This document shows positions 16,770 to 26,604 of a stretch of 64,000 nt of DNA, piece after piece. Source of the DNA: Pseudomonadota bacterium (GTDB taxonomy: Bacteria > Pseudomonadota > Gammaproteobacteria > Steroidobacterales > Steroidobacteraceae); contig JADIZR010000014.1 in NCBI GenBank assembly GCA_016704655.1, positions 51,816 through 115,815 on the forward strand, given 5' to 3'. A model generated the notes under the pieces. That model searched no databases, was not told the DNA's origin, and saw nothing but the letters and a program-made list of their open reading frames with translations. Each line of letters begins with the position of its first letter. Position 1 is the first letter of the stretch. Made by a program: the position numbers and the translations under genes.

Positions 16770-19259
16770 GTGACTACCGCTTTCTGGCTCCTGGTCTTCG
16801 TCGGCGGCACCCTCTATCTCACCTACCAGCGCGTATCCCTGCGCGCGGCGACGCTGGCTGCCGGCATCGCCCTCGTTGCGTATTCAGTCACCAGCGCATC
16901 CGCGACGCCGTGGCTCGCAACGTTGTGGCTCGTGTTCGGCGCCATGGCGCTGCTGAACGTCGATGCCTTCCGCCTGCGCTTCATCACGCGGCCGTTCCTG
17001 AAGACGTACCGCCGCATGCTGCCGTCGATGTCGGACACGGAGCGCGAAGCGCTCGAAGCCGGCACCGTGTGGTGGGACGGCGAACTGTTCACGGGCCGCC
17101 CCGACTGGCACAAGCTCCTGTCGGCGCAGGCGCCCAGGCTGACGACAGACGAGCAGGCGTTCATCGACGGCCCGTGCGAAGACCTCTGCCGCATGATCGA
17201 CGACTGGGACATCACCCACCGTCGCGCCGACCTGCCGCCCGAGGTCTGGGACTTCCTGAAGCAGAAGGGTTTCTTCGCGATGATCATCCCGAAGCGGTAC
17301 GGCGGCCTCGAGTTTTCCGCCTACGCCCATTCCTGCGTGCTGGTGAAACTGGCGAGCCGCAGCGCGACGGTGTCGTCCACGGTGGCCGTGCCGAACTCGC
17401 TCGGCCCCGCCGAACTGCTGCTGCATTACGGCACCGAGGAGCAGAAGAACCATTACCTGCCGCGACTCGCCCGCGGCGAGGACGTGCCCTGCTTCGCTCT
17501 CACCGCGCCGCGCGCCGGTTCCGACGCGGCTTCGATTCCCGACACGGGCATCGTCTGCCGTGGCGTCTACGGCGGCAAGGAAGTGCTCGGCCTGCGCCTG
17601 AATTTCTCGAAGCGCTACATCACGCTTGCGCCGATCGCGACCGTGGTCGGCCTGGCCTTCAAGCTGTACGACCCCGACAAGCTGCTCGGCGGCGACAGGA
17701 CTGATTACGGCATCACTTGCGCCCTGATCCCGCGCGACACGCCGGGACTCACCATCGGCCGCCGTCACTTCCCACTCAACGTCCCGTTTCAGAACGGGCC
17801 GTTGTCCGGCAAGGACGTGTTCGTGCCGCTCGACTGCATCATCGGCGGACCGCAGATGGCCGGCCAGGGTTGGCGCATGCTGGTCGAGCAGTTGTCCGTG
17901 GGCCGCTGCATCTCGCTGCCGTCGAATGCGGCGGGTGGTGCCAAGGCAGGCATTTTCGCGTCCGCTGCGTATGCGCGCATCCGCAAGCAGTTCAACCAGC
18001 CGGTCGGCAAGTTCGAAGGCGTCGAGGCCGCGCTCACGCGCATGGCGGGCGCTGCGTACATCGTCGACGCGGCGCGTTCGGTGACGACAGGCGCGATCGA
18101 CGGCGGTGAGAAGCCGTCCGTGCCCGCTGCGATGCTGAAGTACCACTGCACGGAGTTTGCACGGCAGGTCGCGAACGACGCGATGGACGTGCACGGCGGC
18201 AAGGGCATCTGCCTCGGCCCGAAGAACTACCTCGGCCGCGGCTACCAGGTGGTGCCGGTCGCGATCACGGTCGAGGGTGCGAACATCCTCACGCGCAGCC
18301 TCATGATCCTGGGCCAAGGCGCGATCCGCTGCCATCCGTACGTGCTCAGGGAAATGAACGCGGCCAAGGAGAAGGACAAGCGCAGGAGCCTGCGCGATTT
18401 CGACCAGGCGCTGTTCGGCCACATCGGCTACACGCTGTCGAACGCCGCACGCTCGTTCGTGATGGCCGCGACTTTCGCGCGGTTCTCGGATGCGCCGGAC
18501 ACCGGCTCGACACGCCGCTATTACCAGCACGTCAACAAGTTCAGCGCGCAGTTCGCCTTTGCGACGGACATGGCGATGCTGACGCTCGGCGGCTACCTCA
18601 AGCAGAAGGAACACCTGTCGGCCCGCCTCGGCGACGTGCTGTCGTCGCTGTACATGGCCTCGATGGTGCTGAAGCACTACGAGAACCAGGGTCGGCCGGA
18701 GGCGGACCTGCCGCTGGTCGAGTGGAGCTGCCGCACGCTGCTCTACAAGGCGCAGGAACAGCTGCACGACTTCCTGCGCAACTTCCCGAACCGCTTCATC
18801 GCCGGCGCGATGCGGCTCGTCATCTTCCCGCGCGGACGCACGTACTTCGCCGCCAGCGATCGCCTGGGTCGCGCAATCGTCGAACCGTTGATGATGCCAA
18901 GCGCGACCCGCGACCGGCTGGCGTGGGGCATCTATCGCACGGTCGAACCCGGCAATCCGGTCGGCCTGCTGCAGGAAGCGCTCGAGCTGTCCGTCGCCAC
19001 CGAACCGCTGGAGAAACGCATCCGCGTCGAAGGCGTGAAGACGGGCCTCATCACGGCGCTCGACCTGCCCGGGCAGATAGAGCAGGCGCTCGCAGCCGGG
19101 CTCATCAATGCTGCCGAGGCTGCGCAGTTGCGCGAGTTCGATCGCAAGGTGATGGGAATCATCGACGTCGACGATTTCAGCAGCGAGGAACTGATGGCCG
19201 CCGTGCAGGCGGAGCCGAAGGAATCTGGCGAGGGCGCGACGAGATTGCAGGTGGCCTGA
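16770..19259 (+). CDS. fadE: Acyl-CoA dehydrogenase, long FadE type
   Basis: An 829-residue flavoprotein for the first step of fatty-acid beta-oxidation. Two hydrophobic segments at residues 1-55 anchor it to the inner membrane. The acyl-CoA dehydrogenase domains follow, with CFALTAPRAGSDAASIPD and the FadE signature VEGANILTRSLMILGQGAIRCHPY, then the extra C-terminal domain seen in gammaproteobacterial FadE. Length is as expected for FadE and about twice that of ordinary acyl-CoA dehydrogenases. It is a single gene ending convergently with the CcdA-like gene. Confidence 0.95.
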   Translation: MTTAFWLLVFVGGTLYLTYQRVSLRAATLAAGIALVAYSVTSASATPWLATLWLVFGAMALLNVDAFRLRFITRPFLKTYRRMLPSMSDTEREALEAGTVWWDGELFTGRPDWHKLLSAQAPRLTTDEQAFIDGPCEDLCRMIDDWDITHRRADLPPEVWDFLKQKGFFAMIIPKRYGGLEFSAYAHSCVLVKLASRSATVSSTVAVPNSLGPAELLLHYGTEEQKNHYLPRLARGEDVPCFALTAPRAGSDAASIPDTGIVCRGVYGGKEVLGLRLNFSKRYITLAPIATVVGLAFKLYDPDKLLGGDRTDYGITCALIPRDTPGLTIGRRHFPLNVPFQNGPLSGKDVFVPLDCIIGGPQMAGQGWRMLVEQLSVGRCISLPSNAAGGAKAGIFASAAYARIRKQFNQPVGKFEGVEAALTRMAGAAYIVDAARSVTTGAIDGGEKPSVPAAMLKYHCTEFARQVANDAMDVHGGKGICLGPKNYLGRGYQVVPVAITVEGANILTRSLMILGQGAIRCHPYVLREMNAAKEKDKRRSLRDFDQALFGHIGYTLSNAARSFVMAATFARFSDAPDTGSTRRYYQHVNKFSAQFAFATDMAMLTLGGYLKQKEHLSARLGDVLSSLYMASMVLKHYENQGRPEADLPLVEWSCRTLLYKAQEQLHDFLRNFPNRFIAGAMRLVIFPRGRTYFAASDRLGRAIVEPLMMPSATRDRLAWGIYRTVEPGNPVGLLQEALELSVATEPLEKRIRVEGVKTGLITALDLPGQIEQALAAGLINAAEAAQLREFDRKVMGIIDVDDFSSEELMAAVQAEPKESGEGATRLQVA

Positions 19260-19304
19260 GGACGCCCGCCTGCGTTCGTACCGCCATGCTCTCTTGCCTG
19301 CACC

Positions 19305-20036
19305 TCAGATCGCGACGGTGAGATTCACCCACCAGTCAGGCAGGTAAGGGATCACCAGGGCTTCGAGGCGCTTGTCCCAGTTCATCAGGATGGCAACGCC
19401 CAGCAGGACGAGCAGCACGCCGAAGCCGTTCTTGAGGGACTTGATGTGGCCGAGGACCCAGCCGCGCATGCGGACGAATCCGGCGCGCGACGCGTAAGCG
19501 GCGGCAATCAGCGGTACCGCCGCACCCAGGCCGAACGCTCCCAGGATCATGGTCCCGCGCAGGGCTCCCCCCTCGCTGGCCACGAGGGTGATTGCCGAAA
19601 TCAGCAGGGGACCTGAACACGGGCTCCAGACCAGCCCGAGCAATCCCCCCAGCAGGAAGGAGCCGGCCAGGGAGGTCGCGTTGATCCGGCTCGACAAGCC
19701 ATCGGCGCCGCTCGCCAACGGCGTCATGAGGCGGGTGAAGTGCTCGTTCAGCGCCGGCACCAGCATTACCGCCCCCAGCAGCAGCAACAGCCAGCCCCCG
19801 ACGAACCGGACGCTTTCTCCATCGATCCCCAGCACGGGACCAGCCACGCCGAGCAGCAGACCGATCAGGGCAAACGAGGCCACCATGCCCAGCCCCATGA
19901 ACAGCGGACCGGTGCGGTTCGCCTGCAGGCTGCCGCCCACCACCAACGGCAGGAGCGGAAAGACGCAGGGATTGAGCGTCGACAGGCCGCCGGCAGCAAG
20001 CGCAAGCAACAGGTGACCTAAGGAAGCGGTTTCCAT
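19305..20036 (-). CDS. CcdA/DsbD-like thiol:disulfide transmembrane electron carrier
   Basis: A 243-residue protein with six or more membrane helices. It carries the paired cysteines of the CcdA/DsbD core: NPCVFPLLPL in helix 1 and VWSPCSGPLL in helix 4. These proteins move electrons from cytoplasmic thioredoxin to periplasmic thiol acceptors. The thioredoxin-fold protein encoded 6 bases upstream is the obvious periplasmic partner. Together they resemble a split DsbD. Confidence 0.9.
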   Translation of the reverse strand: METASLGHLLLALAAGGLSTLNPCVFPLLPLVVGGSLQANRTGPLFMGLGMVASFALIGLLLGVAGPVLGIDGESVRFVGGWLLLLLGAVMLVPALNEHFTRLMTPLASGADGLSSRINATSLAGSFLLGGLLGLVWSPCSGPLLISAITLVASEGGALRGTMILGAFGLGAAVPLIAAAYASRAGFVRMRGWVLGHIKSLKNGFGVLLVLLGVAILMNWDKRLEALVIPYLPDWWVNLTVAI

Positions 20037-20042
20037 GGCCGG

Positions 20043-20432
20043 TCAGAGGGCCGTCACCAAGGCGGCCTTGATCCTGTCGGGCTTGGTTTCGCCGCCGATG
20101 CGGGCGGTTTCCTTGCTGCCCCGGAAAACCACGACCACCGACTGCGACCTCACGTTCATGGCCTTCTTCAGTTCCCGCTCGTTGTCGTAGTTGGCGACCA
20201 GCAGGGTGATGCCCTTGAGTTGAGGATCGTCGCGCAGGCCGCTGAAAGCCTTTTCCTGGGCCTTGCAGGTCGGGCACCAGTCGGCATGGAAATGCACTGC
20301 GACCGGTTTGCCGGCGGATTGCGCCTGCTGCAGTGCATTCGCCGTGTAAGGCTGGATCTCGAGCGCGCGGGCCAGACCGGACACGGCCAGCAGAAAGACC
20401 AACACTGGAATCATCAGCTTGCGGGCGTGCAT
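20043..20432 (-). CDS. Secreted thioredoxin-fold protein with CPTC active site
   Basis: A 129-residue protein: signal peptide (about 1-23), then a thioredoxin fold with the active site ADWCPTCK (Cys53 and Cys56). CPTC with a following Lys resembles the C-terminal domain of DsbD. It probably receives electrons from the CcdA-like partner and reduces periplasmic disulfides or feeds cytochrome c maturation. The two genes are 6 bases apart and clearly co-transcribed. Confidence 0.9.
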   Translation of the reverse strand: MHARKLMIPVLVFLLAVSGLARALEIQPYTANALQQAQSAGKPVAVHFHADWCPTCKAQEKAFSGLRDDPQLKGITLLVANYDNERELKKAMNVRSQSVVVVFRGSKETARIGGETKPDRIKAALVTAL

Positions 20433-20456
20433 GGCGTTTTTCCTTTGCTGTTACTG

Positions 20457-21266
20457 CTATGTATTGGTCGGACAGGCCGGGCATTCACCGAGCAGGAAGG
20501 TGAGTACTTGCTGATTGAACTCCACCGCCGCACCGATATTCGACAGGTGCGCGGCGGGCAACTCGACGAATCCTGCATCAGGGATCGTCGACGCCCAGGC
20601 TCGCGCGGCCTCGGGCGTCGGCGCCTGGTCATAAGTACCCGCGATGACGAGCGTCGGCGCCATGATGCGCGCCAGGTCCGCACGCTGATCCATGTCCCGC
20701 AAGGCTTCGCAGCAACCGATGTAGCCGGCCACCGGGGTTTGCAGCAGCGTCTGCCGTATCCGCTCGACAGTCGCGGCATGGCGCGAGATTGCGGTCTCTG
20801 TAAACCAGCGCTGGAGGATACCCTCGACCAGTGCGGCCATGCCATCGCGCCGGATCGTCGCGATGCGCGCAGCCATGACCTCGGGCGTGCCAAGCCACGG
20901 CGTGGTATTGCACAGCACCAGCCGGTCGATTCGCGCGGATGCATGCACGGCGAGCCACATGCCCGTCGCACCACCCATCGACAGTCCGCAGAAATGAGCG
21001 CGCGCTATCCCCAGCGTGTCCAGTAGCCCGACCACGTCGGAACCCAGCTGGTCGATCGTGTATGGACCGGGGGGCACCGTCGATCCGCCATGCCCGCGCG
21101 TGTCGTAGCGCAGGACACGAAATTCGCGACTGAACGCTGCTACCTGCGGCTCCCACATCTCGAGCGTGGCGCCGAGTGAGTTCGACAGCACCAGCCAGGG
21201 CGCGCCGTCCGGCCCGTCGATCCGGGCGTGCAGGTCGGTGCCATTGACTCGGAGCATCTGGTCCAT
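20457..21266 (-). CDS. pcaD: 3-oxoadipate enol-lactonase (alpha/beta hydrolase)
   Basis: A 269-residue alpha/beta hydrolase. The nucleophile Ser96 is in GLSMGG, the acid is in GTYDQAPTPE and the catalytic His is in PAAHLSNIG. The start MDQMLRVNGTDLHARIDG, the RYDTRGHGGS loop and the PAAHLSNIGAAVEFN end are characteristic of PcaD, which hydrolyses 3-oxoadipate enol-lactone in the beta-ketoadipate pathway. ATG 21266 was chosen because family proteins start there; the open frame further upstream has no homologous sequence. No other pca genes are nearby, so related lactonase activity is possible. Confidence 0.85.
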   Translation of the reverse strand: MDQMLRVNGTDLHARIDGPDGAPWLVLSNSLGATLEMWEPQVAAFSREFRVLRYDTRGHGGSTVPPGPYTIDQLGSDVVGLLDTLGIARAHFCGLSMGGATGMWLAVHASARIDRLVLCNTTPWLGTPEVMAARIATIRRDGMAALVEGILQRWFTETAISRHAATVERIRQTLLQTPVAGYIGCCEALRDMDQRADLARIMAPTLVIAGTYDQAPTPEAARAWASTIPDAGFVELPAAHLSNIGAAVEFNQQVLTFLLGECPACPTNT

Positions 21267-21396
21267 CGTGCAACTCGCCTTAGTTTCGCGGGCCTGGCGC
21301 CGCAGCGCGGCAGTGGTGCGGCGATGATACCGCCGGGCCGGGAACACCGTCACGAAGCCATGCTGCCGCGCCACGGCATGCGCTACCCTTGCGCCC

Positions 21397-22863
21397 GTGG
21401 CACCCGACGATGACAACGAGACCGTACTGTACGAAGTCAATCTCGATGCGGACGCCGCCATCGCGGGCCCGTTCGACACCTGGCTGCGCGACCACATCGC
21501 GGACGTGCTGCAGTTCGACGGGTTCCTGTCGGCGGAAATCCTCGACGACGACACTGCGTCCGAGGGCCGCATCCGACGAATCGTCCAGTACCGCTTGCGC
21601 AACCAGGCGGCGCTTGACGCCTACCTGCGCGAGCAGGCACCTCGCATGCGTGCGCAGGGCGTCGAGAAGTTCGGTGAAAGCTACACGGCGCAACGACGGG
21701 TCCTGGCACACCGGGAAGAATTCATCCGCGGCGCATTCTCGACCGAGAACTGCCTCAACTGCGGCGAGGTGCTGCGCGGCCAGCACTGTTCGCACTGCGG
21801 CCAGCGCGCGAAAGTGCGGGTGCTCTCTCTCGGCACGCTGCTGCGCGACCTGCTTGGCGACATCACCAACTTCGACTCGCGCATCTGGCGCACGCTGAAG
21901 CCCCTGGCGTTCAGTCCCGGGACGCTCACCGTCGAATACCTGCGCGGGCGGCGCACGCACTATTCGCCGCCATTCCGCATGTACCTGATCCTGAGCGTGG
22001 CGTTCTTCCTGCTGACGACGGTGGGCGGCAATCCGGCCGACGTATTGAATTTCGAGGTCGGCAACGACGGCAGTGGCGGTGCGAACCTGACCCTTGGGCC
22101 CGGCGAGCAGGCGCCGCCCGCGCCGGGCACCGCCGACCCCACGGGTGCACCGGCACCTGCAGCTGCGAAGTCTCCGACGGTCGCGTCGAAGCTCGATCCG
22201 CAACGCCAGCGCATCGTCGACGAAATCGTCAAGCGCATCCCGGACCCAGCGGATCGTGCGAAGGCGCGAGCGGAACTCGAGCAGGACTTCGGTGCGATGA
22301 CCCCGGCACAGGTTGCACCGATAGAGCGGCTGATGGACGACCCATGCAGACCGGACAATTTCAAGCTCGACATCGGGCTCAGCAAGCAGACCGAAGACAG
22401 GGCGCGCGACGCCTGCCGCAAGATCGTGGCCGACGGCAAGGGCTTCGGGCGGGCAGTGTACGAGAACATCCCGAAGATGATGTTCATCTTCCTGCCTCTG
22501 ATCGCCGCCGTGATGTTCGTGCTGTATCTCGGCTCCGGGCGCTACTACGTCGAGCACCTGTTGTTCTTCGTCCACTTCCACGCCTTTTTCTTCCTGTGCG
22601 GCATCGCGATCCTCGTACTCGAACGGACTTCGTCGATGCTCGTGGACACCGTGATCGGATCGGGCCTGAAGACGACGGAGAACATCCTGACCGCCGTGCT
22701 CATGTTCTACGTGCCGTACTACCTGTATCGGGCGATGCGCCGGGTCTACGGACAGGGACGTATCGTCACGCTCATCAAGTATTCCCTGCTGTCGATCGGT
22801 TACCTGATGTTCATGACCCTGACCGTCGTGGGACTGCTCGCCTACACCGCCCTCACCCGGTAG
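21397..22863 (+). CDS. DUF4286-DUF3667 fusion membrane protein
   Basis: A 488-residue protein. The N-terminal 105 residues (VLYEVNLDADAAIAGPFDTWLRDHI... RYRL...) match the DUF4286 dimeric alpha/beta-barrel fold. A zinc-ribbon-like CLNCGEVLRGQHCSHCGQR follows at about 120-140, then the DUF3667 membrane region (SPGTLTVEYLRGRRTHYSPPFRMYLILS) and four or so helices. A Pro/Ala-rich periplasmic insert separates the first and later helices. DUF3667 proteins are of unknown function. The fusion suggests that a small ligand-binding domain controls the membrane part. It is divergent from pcaD. Confidence 0.85.
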   Translation: MAPDDDNETVLYEVNLDADAAIAGPFDTWLRDHIADVLQFDGFLSAEILDDDTASEGRIRRIVQYRLRNQAALDAYLREQAPRMRAQGVEKFGESYTAQRRVLAHREEFIRGAFSTENCLNCGEVLRGQHCSHCGQRAKVRVLSLGTLLRDLLGDITNFDSRIWRTLKPLAFSPGTLTVEYLRGRRTHYSPPFRMYLILSVAFFLLTTVGGNPADVLNFEVGNDGSGGANLTLGPGEQAPPAPGTADPTGAPAPAAAKSPTVASKLDPQRQRIVDEIVKRIPDPADRAKARAELEQDFGAMTPAQVAPIERLMDDPCRPDNFKLDIGLSKQTEDRARDACRKIVADGKGFGRAVYENIPKMMFIFLPLIAAVMFVLYLGSGRYYVEHLLFFVHFHAFFFLCGIAILVLERTSSMLVDTVIGSGLKTTENILTAVLMFYVPYYLYRAMRRVYGQGRIVTLIKYSLLSIGYLMFMTLTVVGLLAYTALTR

Positions 22864-22886
22864 CGCCCGGGCCCGCGAGCCTCGCC

Positions 22887-24061
22887 GTGAAAGCGCCCCG
22901 CTCCATCCTGCACGTCGATATGGACGCGTTCTATGCGTCCGTCGAGCAGCGCGACAACCCTGAACTGCGCGGCAAGCCAGTCATCGTCGGTGGCGGCGGC
23001 AATCGCGGCGTCGTCGCGGCGGCGAGTTACGAAGTCCGCAGGTTTGGCGTGCACTCGGCGATGCCGACACGCGAAGCGTTGCGCCGTTGCCCCGACGCCA
23101 TCGTGGTTCATCCGCGCATCGGTCACTACAGCGCGGTCTCACAACAGATCTTCGCCGTGTTCCACGAATTCACGCCGCTGGTGCAGGGCTCTCGCTTGAC
23201 GAGGCGTTTCTCGACGTGACCGCGAGCGGGAGCGCGCTCGGCAGCGCGGAGCACATTGCGCGCGAAATCAAGCGCCGCATCCGTGAGCGGACGGAACTCA
23301 CTGCGTCCGTGGGTGCCGCGCCCAACAAGCTGGTCGCCAAGATCGCCTCCGACCTGCGCAAGCCGGACGGCCTCGTCATCGTGCGCGAGGCGGACGTGCG
23401 CGGCCTGCTCGACCCGCTGCCCATTCGAAAACTGTTCGGCCTCGGCGCGAAGACGGCGCCGAAAGTCGAGGCGCTCGGCATCTACACACTGGGTGACCTG
23501 CGCCAGGCCGTGCCTTCGCGGCTGCGGCCCTTGTTCGGGCGCTACACCGAACGCCTGCAGCAACGCGCGGCCGGCATCGACGATCGTCCGGTGATTCCGG
23601 ACGTCGACGAGAAGCAGATCAGTGCCGAGGAAACCTTCGACACCGACATCGCCGATCCCGCGCGTCTGCATGCCGAGATCGTCCGGCTGGCCGACAAGGC
23701 GGTCTCGCGGCTGCGCGCGAAGAAGCTGACGGGTGGGTGCGTGACGGTGAAGATCCGCCGCGGCGACTTCACGACCTACACGCGCCAGCGGCAGGTGGAA
23801 CCGCGCACGCAGGAAACTCGAGTCGTGGCGCGGATCGCGGGTGAACTGCTCGATGGCTGGCGCAAGACACAGCCACACGCCGCCCTGCGGTTGCTCGGTG
23901 TCGGCGTCAGCGACCTCGGTGAAGAAATGCAGGCCGACCTGTTCGGCGCGCCGGAGTCCACGCGCAACCGCCAGCTCGACGCGACCGTGGATGCCGTGCG
24001 TGAGAAGTTCGGCTCCGTCGCGCTGCGTCCCGCCAGCACGATCGTCAAGCCGCGGGAATGA
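22887..24061 (+). CDS. dinB: DNA polymerase IV (frameshifted)
   Basis: Y-family translesion polymerase. The GTG start opens VKAPRSILHVDMDAFYASVEQ, with catalytic Asp in HVDMDAFYASVE. The frame then changes at the GGG run 23186-23188: the first frame reads HEFTPLVQ-GSRL, while the next reads GLSLDEAFLDVT, the canonical second acidic motif. One additional G restores PLVQGLSLDEAFLD. The 1175-base span is one short of a multiple of three. Thumb, helix-hairpin-helix and little-finger regions follow normally. The rest is well preserved, which favours a sequencing error over decay. Confidence 0.9.
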
Positions 24062-24129
24062 AGGTGAGCGCCGCTCGAGGATCAGGCATCATGGGCATCC
24101 CCCGCCGGTCACGGCAGGCCTGACCCCGC

Positions 24130-25779
24130 ATGTATACGAGCTTTTTCGGCCTCCAGGAAAAACCGTTCGCGATCACGCCGGACCCCCGCTACCTGTACCT
24201 CAGCGAGCGGCACGCCGAGGCGTTGGCGCACCTGCTGTACGGCATCAACGAGGCGGGCGGCTTTATTCAGCTGACGGGCGAGGTCGGCACCGGCAAGACG
24301 ACGGTGATCCGCAGCCTGCTCGAGCAGCTGCCGGGCCACGCCGAAGTCGCGCTGATCCTGAACCCGCGCATCACGCCGCCGGAGTTCCTGCTGACGATCT
24401 GCGAGGAACTGCACCTGCAGGTGCCTGCCGAAAACCGCAGCAGCACCAAGTCACTGATGGACCTGCTCGGGCACTACCTGCTCGAAGCCCATGCGCGCGG
24501 ACGCCGCGTCGTGCTGATCGTTGACGAGGCGCAGAACCTGAGCTTCGAGACGCTCGAGCAGGTGCGCCTGCTCACGAACCTCGAGACGGCGACCACCAAA
24601 CTGCTGCAGATCATCCTGATCGGCCAGGAAGAACTGCGGACGCTGCTCGAGCAACCGGACCTGCGCCAGCTTGCGCAACGGGTCACGGGCCGCTACCACC
24701 TGAGCCCGCTTTCCATCGAGGAATCCGCGGGTTACGTCAAGCACCGCATGCGCGTGGCGGGCGCCACGGCCGAGGCCTTTACGCCGGGCGCGTTGCGCGA
24801 GATCCATCGGCTGAGCAATGGCATTCCGCGCGTGATCAACGTCGTGAGCGACCGTGCCCTGCTCGGCGCGTTCACGCGCGAGGAGCATCGGGTCGGCCCC
24901 GCCTTCATTCGTCTGGCGGCCTCGGAAGTGTACGGCCGGCCGATTCCCGCACCGTGGTTGCGCTGGGCCACTGCAGGCGCCGTCGCTGCGGCGCTGGCGC
25001 TGGTTGCGTTCGGCGCGTGGTCCCTGTTCGGACGCGACGAGACAGGGAACGCAACAGCGAAAAGTCCGGTGGTTGCTCCACCGCGCAGCACTGCGCCGGC
25101 GACAGCGCCGGTGGTGGCCTCCCCGCCCGTCGCGATCGCGCCCGCCCTCGATCAACTGCTGGCGCAGAACGCGAACGACACCACCACCGAGGCCGCGCTG
25201 GCACGGCTCTTCACGCGCTGGAACATCACTTACCAGCCAAACCGCGGTCGCGGCTGCGAACAGGCCACCGCCCAAGGTCTAGAGTGCCTGTTCCAGAAAG
25301 GCTCATGGGCGCAGCTGCGCACGCTGAATCGTCCGGCGATCCTCACGCTGACGGATGACGTAGGCGGCACCCACCAGGTGCTGCTGACCGCACTGACCGA
25401 CGAAGCGGCCACAATCGAGCTTGGCGACCAGCCGCAGGACGTGCCGATCGCGACGATCTCGCGCTACTGGTTTGGCGATTTCCTGCTGCTGTGGCGGCCG
25501 CCGCTCGCGGTCGTGAAGTCGCTCGGTCCCGGCATGCGCGGGGCCGAGGTCCGCTGGCTGCGCGACAATCTGCGTGCTGCACAGGGCTTGCCCGAGGCAC
25601 GGCCAGTCAGCGACTTCTACGACGAAGAGCTCACGCGCCTGGTGCAGGAATTCCAGCGGACGCATCGACTCAACGCCGATGGCGTCGCCGGCGTGCAGAC
25701 ACAGATCGTGCTCGACACGGTCCTGAATCCGTCAGGTTCGCCCACTCTGGGCGGCGCACCCGAACGGATAGGAGGCTGA
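24130..25779 (+). CDS. gspA: GspA/ExeA-like AAA ATPase with peptidoglycan-binding domain
   Basis: A 549-residue inner-membrane protein. The N-terminal AAA+ ATPase (MYTSFFGLQEKPFAITPDPRYLYLS; Walker A GEVGTGKTT; Walker B VVLIVDEAQNLS) is followed by one membrane helix at about 278-298. Then come a C39-peptidase-like domain and a C-terminal peptidoglycan-binding domain (SLGPGMRGAEVRWLRDNL... FQRTHRLNADGVAG). ExeA with ExeB remodels peptidoglycan so the type II secretion secretin can assemble. The gspB partner is 3 bases downstream. No other secretion genes are in the window. Confidence 0.92.
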   Translation: MYTSFFGLQEKPFAITPDPRYLYLSERHAEALAHLLYGINEAGGFIQLTGEVGTGKTTVIRSLLEQLPGHAEVALILNPRITPPEFLLTICEELHLQVPAENRSSTKSLMDLLGHYLLEAHARGRRVVLIVDEAQNLSFETLEQVRLLTNLETATTKLLQIILIGQEELRTLLEQPDLRQLAQRVTGRYHLSPLSIEESAGYVKHRMRVAGATAEAFTPGALREIHRLSNGIPRVINVVSDRALLGAFTREEHRVGPAFIRLAASEVYGRPIPAPWLRWATAGAVAAALALVAFGAWSLFGRDETGNATAKSPVVAPPRSTAPATAPVVASPPVAIAPALDQLLAQNANDTTTEAALARLFTRWNITYQPNRGRGCEQATAQGLECLFQKGSWAQLRTLNRPAILTLTDDVGGTHQVLLTALTDEAATIELGDQPQDVPIATISRYWFGDFLLLWRPPLAVVKSLGPGMRGAEVRWLRDNLRAAQGLPEARPVSDFYDEELTRLVQEFQRTHRLNADGVAGVQTQIVLDTVLNPSGSPTLGGAPERIGG

Positions 25780-25782
25780 GCG

Positions 25783-26583
25783 ATGTCGTTCATCCTCGAT
25801 GCCCTGCGCAAATCCGAACACGCACGCCAGCGCCAGACGGGACCGGGCCTCGCCGAGGCGCCGATCGCGCCGACGAAACCAGGGACCAACGTCTGGGCCA
25901 CGGCAGCGATTGTGCTGCTGCTCGTGAACCTGGTCGCCGTCGGCATCCTGTTGCTGCGACGCGCGCAGAAAGAAGACGCCGCAGCGTCGACTGTGACGGC
26001 ATCCGTCGCGAGTACTGCGCCCGGTCCTGCGAATCCCACGCTGGTCGCCCCGCCGCCGACGGTCGGGACACCCGTCACGCAGGGCGCTGCGCCGGTGCGG
26101 GCTCCCATCGATGAGCCCGCGGGTCCGGGTGGACGCAATCCGCTGGCGGACGAAGTGGGCGACGCGTCGAGCGCCATTGAAGCCTCGTCGCAGTCCGCTG
26201 CTGCAGCGGTGCCGGCGGGTCCGCGGGCCGTCTCGAAGAATGGCAGCGTGCAGCGTGGTGGCTCGGTCGTCTATGCACCCGTGCCTGAGGCGTCCGATCT
26301 GCCGTACTCACCACCGCCCGAACAACCTGCGGTGCAGCAGGCAGCGCCGCAACCCGCAGCCATGCCGGATGCGGACGAGGTTGCGGCACGGGGCGGCGTG
26401 GCCGCACTGCACCTCGACCTGCACGTCTACGTCACGCAGCCGCAGCAGCGATTCATCTTCGTCAATTCACGCAAGTACAAGCAGGGCGACACGCTGGCCG
26501 AAGGTCCGCTGGTCGAGGAGATCACGCCAGATGGCGCCGTGCTGAATTTCCGGGGCAGCCGGTTCAAGCTGTCCAACGACTGA
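25783..26583 (+). CDS. gspB: GspB/ExeB-like type II secretion accessory protein
   Basis: A 266-residue protein starting MSFILDALRKSEHARQRQ, the diagnostic GspB N-terminus. A single membrane helix (about 36-58) is followed by a long Pro/Ala/Ser-rich periplasmic linker and a C-terminal T2SSB domain (about 205-266; RFIFVNSRKYKQGDTLAEGPLVEEITPDGAVL). It binds GspA and helps localise the secretin. A strong GGAGG site precedes the ATG, which lies right after the gspA stop. Confidence 0.92.
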   Translation: MSFILDALRKSEHARQRQTGPGLAEAPIAPTKPGTNVWATAAIVLLLVNLVAVGILLLRRAQKEDAAASTVTASVASTAPGPANPTLVAPPPTVGTPVTQGAAPVRAPIDEPAGPGGRNPLADEVGDASSAIEASSQSAAAAVPAGPRAVSKNGSVQRGGSVVYAPVPEASDLPYSPPPEQPAVQQAAPQPAAMPDADEVAARGGVAALHLDLHVYVTQPQQRFIFVNSRKYKQGDTLAEGPLVEEITPDGAVLNFRGSRFKLSND

Positions 26584-26604
26584 ACTGAGGGGAGTCGGTC
26601 GCCC

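Noticed and set aside
12241..18767. Very long open frames antisense to the RND pump, outer-membrane channel and fadE genes (for example 12241-13701, 14576-16096, 16884-18767 on the minus strand)
   Set aside because: They mirror strongly conserved genes on the other strand, are rich in Arg/His/Gln as expected of GC-rich antisense frames, and have no family motifs or ribosome sites.
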